Below are positions 6,205 through 8,783 of a DNA stretch of 8,783 nucleotides, piece after piece. Made by a program: the position numbers and the translations under genes. The stretch's first letter is position 1; every line of letters starts with the position of its first letter. The notes below the pieces were generated by a model that saw only the letters and a program-made list of their open reading frames with translations, was not told the DNA's origin and did not search any database. Source of the DNA: Bacillota bacterium (GTDB taxonomy: Bacteria > Bacillota > Clostridia > Clostridiales > Clostridiaceae); assembly GCA_023440105.1 (NCBI GenBank), contig JAEXSY010000403.1, positions 1-8,783 of the forward strand. Direction: 5' to 3'.

Positions 6205-7441
6205 GTTCTTCCCCTCTCTTTAAGGCTTTTATTATAGGTATAAGAATAAGTGCTACGAAGCCTGCAGCAAAGCCGTTGTTATAAAGGTTCATACCTCCAT
6301 GAACATAGCCAGTATTCATCACCACCGCCACATGGAGAAAACCAGTTAGCATTCCTAAAAGCCATCCATATTGTCCCGCTATAGGTGCAAGAGCGGTGCT
6401 GAATAGAATTGCCAGCAGCATGCTGGGTGAGTTTAATTCCCAGATATGAAGAAATACTGTTAAAGAAGCTCCAATCATTATAGGAGCCACATTAAACAGG
6501 TGTTTACCAAAGGTTCCAAAGCCTACAATTGTAAGAATTCCGCTGATGGTAGGACCGTTTAAGTCGCCTCCTATGAGGAGTATATAGGTGGTAGAAGCTA
6601 TACCTAATAACCCCATATTAATATAAGCTGCATTTTCATAAAGCAGATAATAATCGCTTACAAGCTTACCAGAATGCTTAAATATCTTTTTAAGATTCTT
6701 GAAGCTTTTTTCATTAAGGATATAACCGTATACTAGTAGAAAAATGAATATGGTATAAAGAAATATACCGAAGAAAAGGTTGTTTCCTGTGCTCCAGAGA
6801 AATCTCTTATCGAAATTTATGCTTAAAAGACGATATACAGACATAAGCAGCATAGCTAAAAGCCCACCAGAAAACCCTAGATTATACAGGTTGTAGCCAT
6901 GATGAATGGTAACGGTGCTGGCAGCTAGAGGAGGAAGTATGAAGCCTATGAAAGTCCCCACAGCTATCCCGATAATGATTGATATAGTGCTTGGAAGAAA
7001 ACCTTCAAAAGCTAGTTGACTTACGGTAGGTGCAAGGGTTGTACCTAAAATAGCTATAAGTATATAATTAATAAAGGGTTCCTTTGTATATCTTGAGTAG
7101 AGAAAAACTCCAAAGATGATTGGCCACACGTTGAATATATTTTTACCAAAGAAAGCGAAGCCAGCTATAAGCCATAAAGACATTATAGTGGAACCATTAG
7201 GCTTAATTCCCAGGAGCATATACAATATAAGTATCATTAAAGATAGAAGCCCTGAGTTTATTAAGGTAGGCCCGATACCAGCAAGCTCTACATAGTCAGT
7301 GATAAGTATATCAGAATCAGATATTATAGTTTTTAGTCCTGAGATGATATTAGCAGGTTCGCCAGCAATGATACCTAATAACACAAATGATAAAAATATA
7401 ATACCGTGGATCTTGTATGCAGGATATAGACGTCTTTTCAT
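6194..7441 (-). CDS. DUF1576 family polytopic membrane protein
   Basis: The 415-residue, very hydrophobic protein has about 13-14 predicted helices and matches DUF1576, a family without known function. It is internally duplicated: GKNIFNVWPIIFG (99-111) matches GKHLFNVAPIMIG (312-324), LGTTLAPTVSQL (132-143) matches FSTALAPIAGQY (347-358), and HHGYNLYNLGFSGG (180-193) matches VHGGMNLYNNGFAAG (380-394), at offsets of about 200-215 residues. Conserved polar residues inside membrane segments (Lys, Asn, His) suggest a transporter or channel, but no substrate can be named. The start follows GAAAGG (minus strand, 7455-7450) with eight bases of spacing. It leads a two-gene operon with the overlapping 115-residue gene and has a candidate promoter just upstream. 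Family call good; function unknown. Confidence 0.88.
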   Translation of the reverse strand: MKRRLYPAYKIHGIIFLSFVLLGIIAGEPANIISGLKTIISDSDILITDYVELAGIGPTLINSGLLSLMILILYMLLGIKPNGSTIMSLWLIAGFAFFGKNIFNVWPIIFGVFLYSRYTKEPFINYILIAILGTTLAPTVSQLAFEGFLPSTISIIIGIAVGTFIGFILPPLAASTVTIHHGYNLYNLGFSGGLLAMLLMSVYRLLSINFDKRFLWSTGNNLFFGIFLYTIFIFLLVYGYILNEKSFKNLKKIFKHSGKLVSDYYLLYENAAYINMGLLGIASTTYILLIGGDLNGPTISGILTIVGFGTFGKHLFNVAPIMIGASLTVFLHIWELNSPSMLLAILFSTALAPIAGQYGWLLGMLTGFLHVAVVMNTGYVHGGMNLYNNGFAAGFVALILIPIIKALKRGEEHES

Positions 7442-7473
7442 AGAACCAACCTTTCAAACATACTTATTTATAT

Positions 7474-7501
7474 AGTATATTATTAATATATATATTTCCA
7501 A
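7474..7501 (-). promoter_or_regulatory. Candidate sigma-A promoter of the DUF1576 operon
   Basis: Read on the minus strand, TTGGAA (7501-7496) and TATACT (7479-7474) are separated by 16 bases, giving four of six and five of six matches to the -35 and -10 consensus. The start point would fall near 7467, leaving a 5' leader of about 25 bases before the DUF1576 start. The region is very AT-rich, so chance matches are likely to occur. Confidence 0.4.
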
Positions 7502-7550
7502 TAAAAAACAGTTATTTTAATAAAAAAGTAATAGTTGATGTTGTAATAAA

Positions 7551-7559
7551 TGTTATAAT
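7551..7559 (+). promoter_or_regulatory. Candidate extended -10 promoter of the TIM-barrel gene
   Basis: TGTTATAAT is a perfect extended -10 element (TGnTATAAT). The possible -35 upstream is weak (TAGTTG, 7532-7537, 16 bases away), which extended -10 promoters tolerate. Transcription from here would leave an AT-rich leader of about 150 bases before the ATG at 7714; no stable hairpin was found in it. The rest of the 272-base divergent gap shows no open frame worth calling. Confidence 0.45.
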
Positions 7560-7713
7560 TAGTTAGAGTATTTTATATGACATATTCATAAAACAATTAT
7601 TCTTAAAAGAAAAAAATATAATAAATTTCCAGTTATTATTATATCATGAAATATATTTATTCCATATAAGTATATTTTTTGTGAAATAGTATTTATATGA
7701 CAGGAGGAGCTTT

Positions 7714-8412
7714 ATGGAAGAAAAGAAGTCTAAAGGAAGTAAATATGTTCCAGAAATAAAAGGAACACTAAGGAACCACATGATAGAAGTCCCCTCTGTG
7801 ATACGTAATGCCAGTGGCATAAAAGTCTTTGGAAAAAGACTGAAATCCTTTCTCTTTACCACTGATGTTGCTATTATTAAAAATACCAATGCCGATGCAA
7901 TTATAGCTGTTTATCCATTTACTCCCCAACCAGTGATAACTGAAGCCTTGATGATGGCTGCCGATGTTCCTGTTTTTTGTGGAGTTGGTGGCGGTATAAC
8001 CACCGGAAAAAGAGTAGTAAATCTTGCATTAGATGCTGAGTTTAAAGGAGCATTAGGAGTTGTAGTAAACAATCCTACCCCTAACGAGGTTATTACAAAG
8101 ATGAGATCTGTTATAGATATACCTATCATTGTAACAGTTGTATCTGAATATGAGGACTTTGAAGCAAGGATAAATGCTGGAGCCACAATATTTAATGTTT
8201 CTGGAGCCAAGAATACAGCAAGGATTGTAAGGGCCATAAGAGAGAAACATAAGGAGTTCCCTATTATTGCTACAGGAGGACCTACAGAAGAAAGTATACT
8301 GGAGACCATAGAGGCTGGAGCTAATGCCATAACCTATACTCCACCTGCTAATGGAGATATCTTCAGCAGTTTGATGGATAAATATAGAAATGCCTTTCGG
8401 GAGGAAAGATAA
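7714..8412 (+). CDS. TIM-barrel (phosphate-binding type) protein of unknown function
   Basis: The 232-residue soluble protein has the alternating strand/helix pattern of a (beta/alpha)8 barrel: ADAIIAVYPF (60-69), DVPVFCGVGGGITTGKR (84-100), GALGVVVNN (112-120), IPIIVTVVS (136-144), GATIFNVSG (156-164), FPIIATGGPTEESI (182-195) and AGANAITYTPP (201-211). The GG at 188-189 with the GA at 202-203 looks like the phosphate-binding site of ThiG, IGPS and related ribulose-phosphate-type barrels. I do not recognise the exact family; relatives may be labelled simply hydrolase, for which I see no motif. C89 beside the glycine run is a noteworthy possible active residue. The ATG follows AGGAGGAG (7702-7709). 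The Cys-rich gene starts three bases after the stop, its Shine-Dalgarno lying inside this gene, so the two are coupled. Confidence 0.82.
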   Translation: MEEKKSKGSKYVPEIKGTLRNHMIEVPSVIRNASGIKVFGKRLKSFLFTTDVAIIKNTNADAIIAVYPFTPQPVITEALMMAADVPVFCGVGGGITTGKRVVNLALDAEFKGALGVVVNNPTPNEVITKMRSVIDIPIIVTVVSEYEDFEARINAGATIFNVSGAKNTARIVRAIREKHKEFPIIATGGPTEESILETIEAGANAITYTPPANGDIFSSLMDKYRNAFREER

Positions 8413-8415
8413 TCA

Positions 8416-8577
8416 ATGAAGGATATTGGAAAAAATTGCGAATACTGTCCGGAATTTAATAAAACCTGTGACGGTACCGCAGAGGATTGCCTCTGCAGAA
8501 AATGCCCAAGAAATTTTGGGCAGTGTCTTTGTGTTAAATACTGCAGAGAAACAGAATCAGTATTATTTTTAGATTAA
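8416..8577 (+). CDS. Small cysteine-rich protein (53 residues, nine cysteines)
   Basis: The ATG at 8416 is preceded by GGGAGG (8399-8404, spacing 11) inside the end of the TIM-barrel gene, and the frame closes with TAA at 8575. Cysteines lie at residues 8, 11, 18, 25, 27, 30, 37, 39 and 43. The pattern is duplicated: CEYCPEFNKTC (8-18) and CRKCPRNFGQC (27-37) both read C-x2-C-P-x5-C. Each is followed by another cysteine six to seven residues on (C25, C43), so two four-cysteine sites are possible, with C39 extra. There is no signal peptide, so it is probably cytoplasmic and binds zinc or an Fe-S cluster (inference). Cysteine spacing this regular is strong evidence that the short frame is real. 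The family is not recognised by name. Confidence 0.8.
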   Translation: MKDIGKNCEYCPEFNKTCDGTAEDCLCRKCPRNFGQCLCVKYCRETESVLFLD

Positions 8578-8596
8578 CATAAAGGGGGATGTAAAG

Positions 8597-8662
8597 ATGG
8601 AAGTGAAAAATGCATTACAGGAGCTTAGGGAAATAAATACAAAGCTTGAACATTTAATTTAG
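8597..8662 (+). CDS. 21-residue micro-ORF, possibly a gene remnant
   Basis: An ATG at 8597 follows a strong GGGGG site (8584-8588) with eight bases of spacing, 19 bases after the Cys-rich gene. It encodes 21 residues, MEVKNALQELREINTKLEHL plus a final Ile, which form an amphipathic helix (hydrophobic at V3, L7, L10, I13, L17, L20/I21). It could be a real microprotein or the surviving start of a longer coiled-coil protein whose remainder was lost when the element on the right inserted. The good ribosome site favours translation; nothing indicates function. Confidence 0.4.
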   Translation: MEVKNALQELREINTKLEHLI

Positions 8663-8687
8663 GAGACGCGTAAAAAAAAGCGGCTCC
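8662..8687. other. Imperfect hairpin after the micro-ORF
   Basis: GGAG (8662-8665) and CGC (8667-8669) pair with GCG (8680-8682) and CTCC (8684-8687), with one A/G mismatch and a loop containing an eight-A run. It begins at the stop codon of the micro-ORF, where a terminator would be expected, but no T run follows. It may be a terminator stem separated from its T tract, or a chance structure. Confidence 0.35.
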
Positions 8688-8696
8688 CCAATAAAC

Positions 8697-8713
8697 CACA
8701 TGCTATGCATGTG
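8697..8713. repeat. Perfect 7-bp inverted repeat with 3-base loop
   Basis: CACATGC and GCATGTG are exact reverse complements around TAT. The location fits the subterminal TnpA-binding hairpin of an IS200/IS605 left end. No T run follows, so it is not an ordinary terminator. Confidence 0.7.
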
Positions 8714-8738
8714 AGTATCGAAGAGCTTTAGCGTTGAG

Positions 8739-8768
8739 TAGACCAAAAAAACCTCCTTTTGATATAAT
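8739..8768 (+). promoter_or_regulatory. Candidate promoter reading rightward out of the window
   Basis: TGATATAAT (8760-8768) is a perfect extended -10 (TGnTATAAT), with TAGACC (8739-8744; four of six matches to TTGACA) 18 bases before TATAAT. It points toward the window edge, as expected for a promoter of a transposase gene or other gene just outside. Confidence 0.5.
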
Positions 8769-8783
8769 AGAAATATGTTTCGC

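Larger units (their letters stand above)
8663..8783 (+). mobile_element. Probable left end of an IS200/IS605-type element (partial, runs off the window)
   Basis: The sequence abruptly lacks coding character. It holds a perfect hairpin (CACATGC 8697-8703, loop TAT, GCATGTG 8707-8713), then a noncoding stretch, then AAAAAAACCTCC (8745-8756) and an extended -10 promoter. IS200/IS605 left ends have a subterminal hairpin recognised by the TnpA transposase, and IS200 leaders carry a sequence that can pair with and mask the tnpA ribosome site; CCTCC fits that role. The transposase itself would lie past the window edge, so this is inference from layout and from resemblance to clostridial IS200 leaders. 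The exact left boundary (about 8663-8695) is not visible because these elements make no target duplications. Confidence 0.5.

Noticed and set aside
7560..7713. Riboswitch or structured leader before the TIM-barrel gene
   Set aside because: The stretch is almost all A and T with no stable stem and no recognisable aptamer core; only the short direct repeat was kept as an observation.
7644..7889. 81-codon minus-strand frame spanning the divergent intergenic region
   Set aside because: It overlaps the TIM-barrel start and promoter region and has no ribosome site or family resemblance.
8053..8250. 65-codon minus-strand frame
   Set aside because: Antisense inside the TIM-barrel gene, with no supporting signals.
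7911..8330. 139-codon open frame on the minus strand
   Set aside because: It lies wholly inside the TIM-barrel gene, which has a clear fold pattern and ribosome site; the antisense frame has neither.

Overview
The window looks like chromosome of a low-GC Gram-positive anaerobe of the Clostridium type. It is AT-rich, its ribosome binding sites are strong AGGAGG-like sequences, genes are tightly packed with short overlaps, and several protein families are typical of clostridia (DUF1576, DUF4358 lipoprotein, MBOAT with DHHW, ECF sigma with a one-pass anti-sigma). I cannot name a species.

Layout. (1) 42-752: sfsA, alone. (2) 812-2496: a three-gene operon with an ECF sigma factor, a membrane protein placed as its anti-sigma factor, and a DUF4358-like lipoprotein. 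A candidate ECF-type promoter precedes it and a hairpin terminator (2505-2534) closes it. (3) 2559-5120: a coupled pair, an MBOAT membrane O-acyltransferase and a DHHW (AlgJ/AlgX-like) protein, together an export O-acetylation machine for a cell-surface polymer. (4) 5218-5721: a zinc-ribbon Nudix hydrolase, ending at a convergent hairpin terminator (5783-5825). (5) 7441-5857 on the minus strand: a DUF1576 membrane protein with a clear internal duplication, overlapping a 115-residue protein of unknown function. (6) A 272-base AT-rich divergent intergenic region with candidate promoters in both directions. (7) 7714-8662: a TIM-barrel protein of unknown function, a 53-residue protein with nine cysteines, and a 21-codon micro-ORF. 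(8) 8663-8783: noncoding sequence with a perfect small hairpin, an anti-Shine-Dalgarno-like CCTCC and a consensus extended -10, which reads like the left end of an IS200/IS605 element cut by the window edge.

The sigma operon and the O-acetylation pair both concern the cell envelope and are adjacent, but a terminator lies between them and I see no sequence evidence of shared control. The least understood parts are the DUF1576 pair and the TIM-barrel/Cys-rich/micro-ORF cluster; these are the best places to look for something undescribed. No rRNA, tRNA, CRISPR array or recognisable riboswitch was seen.
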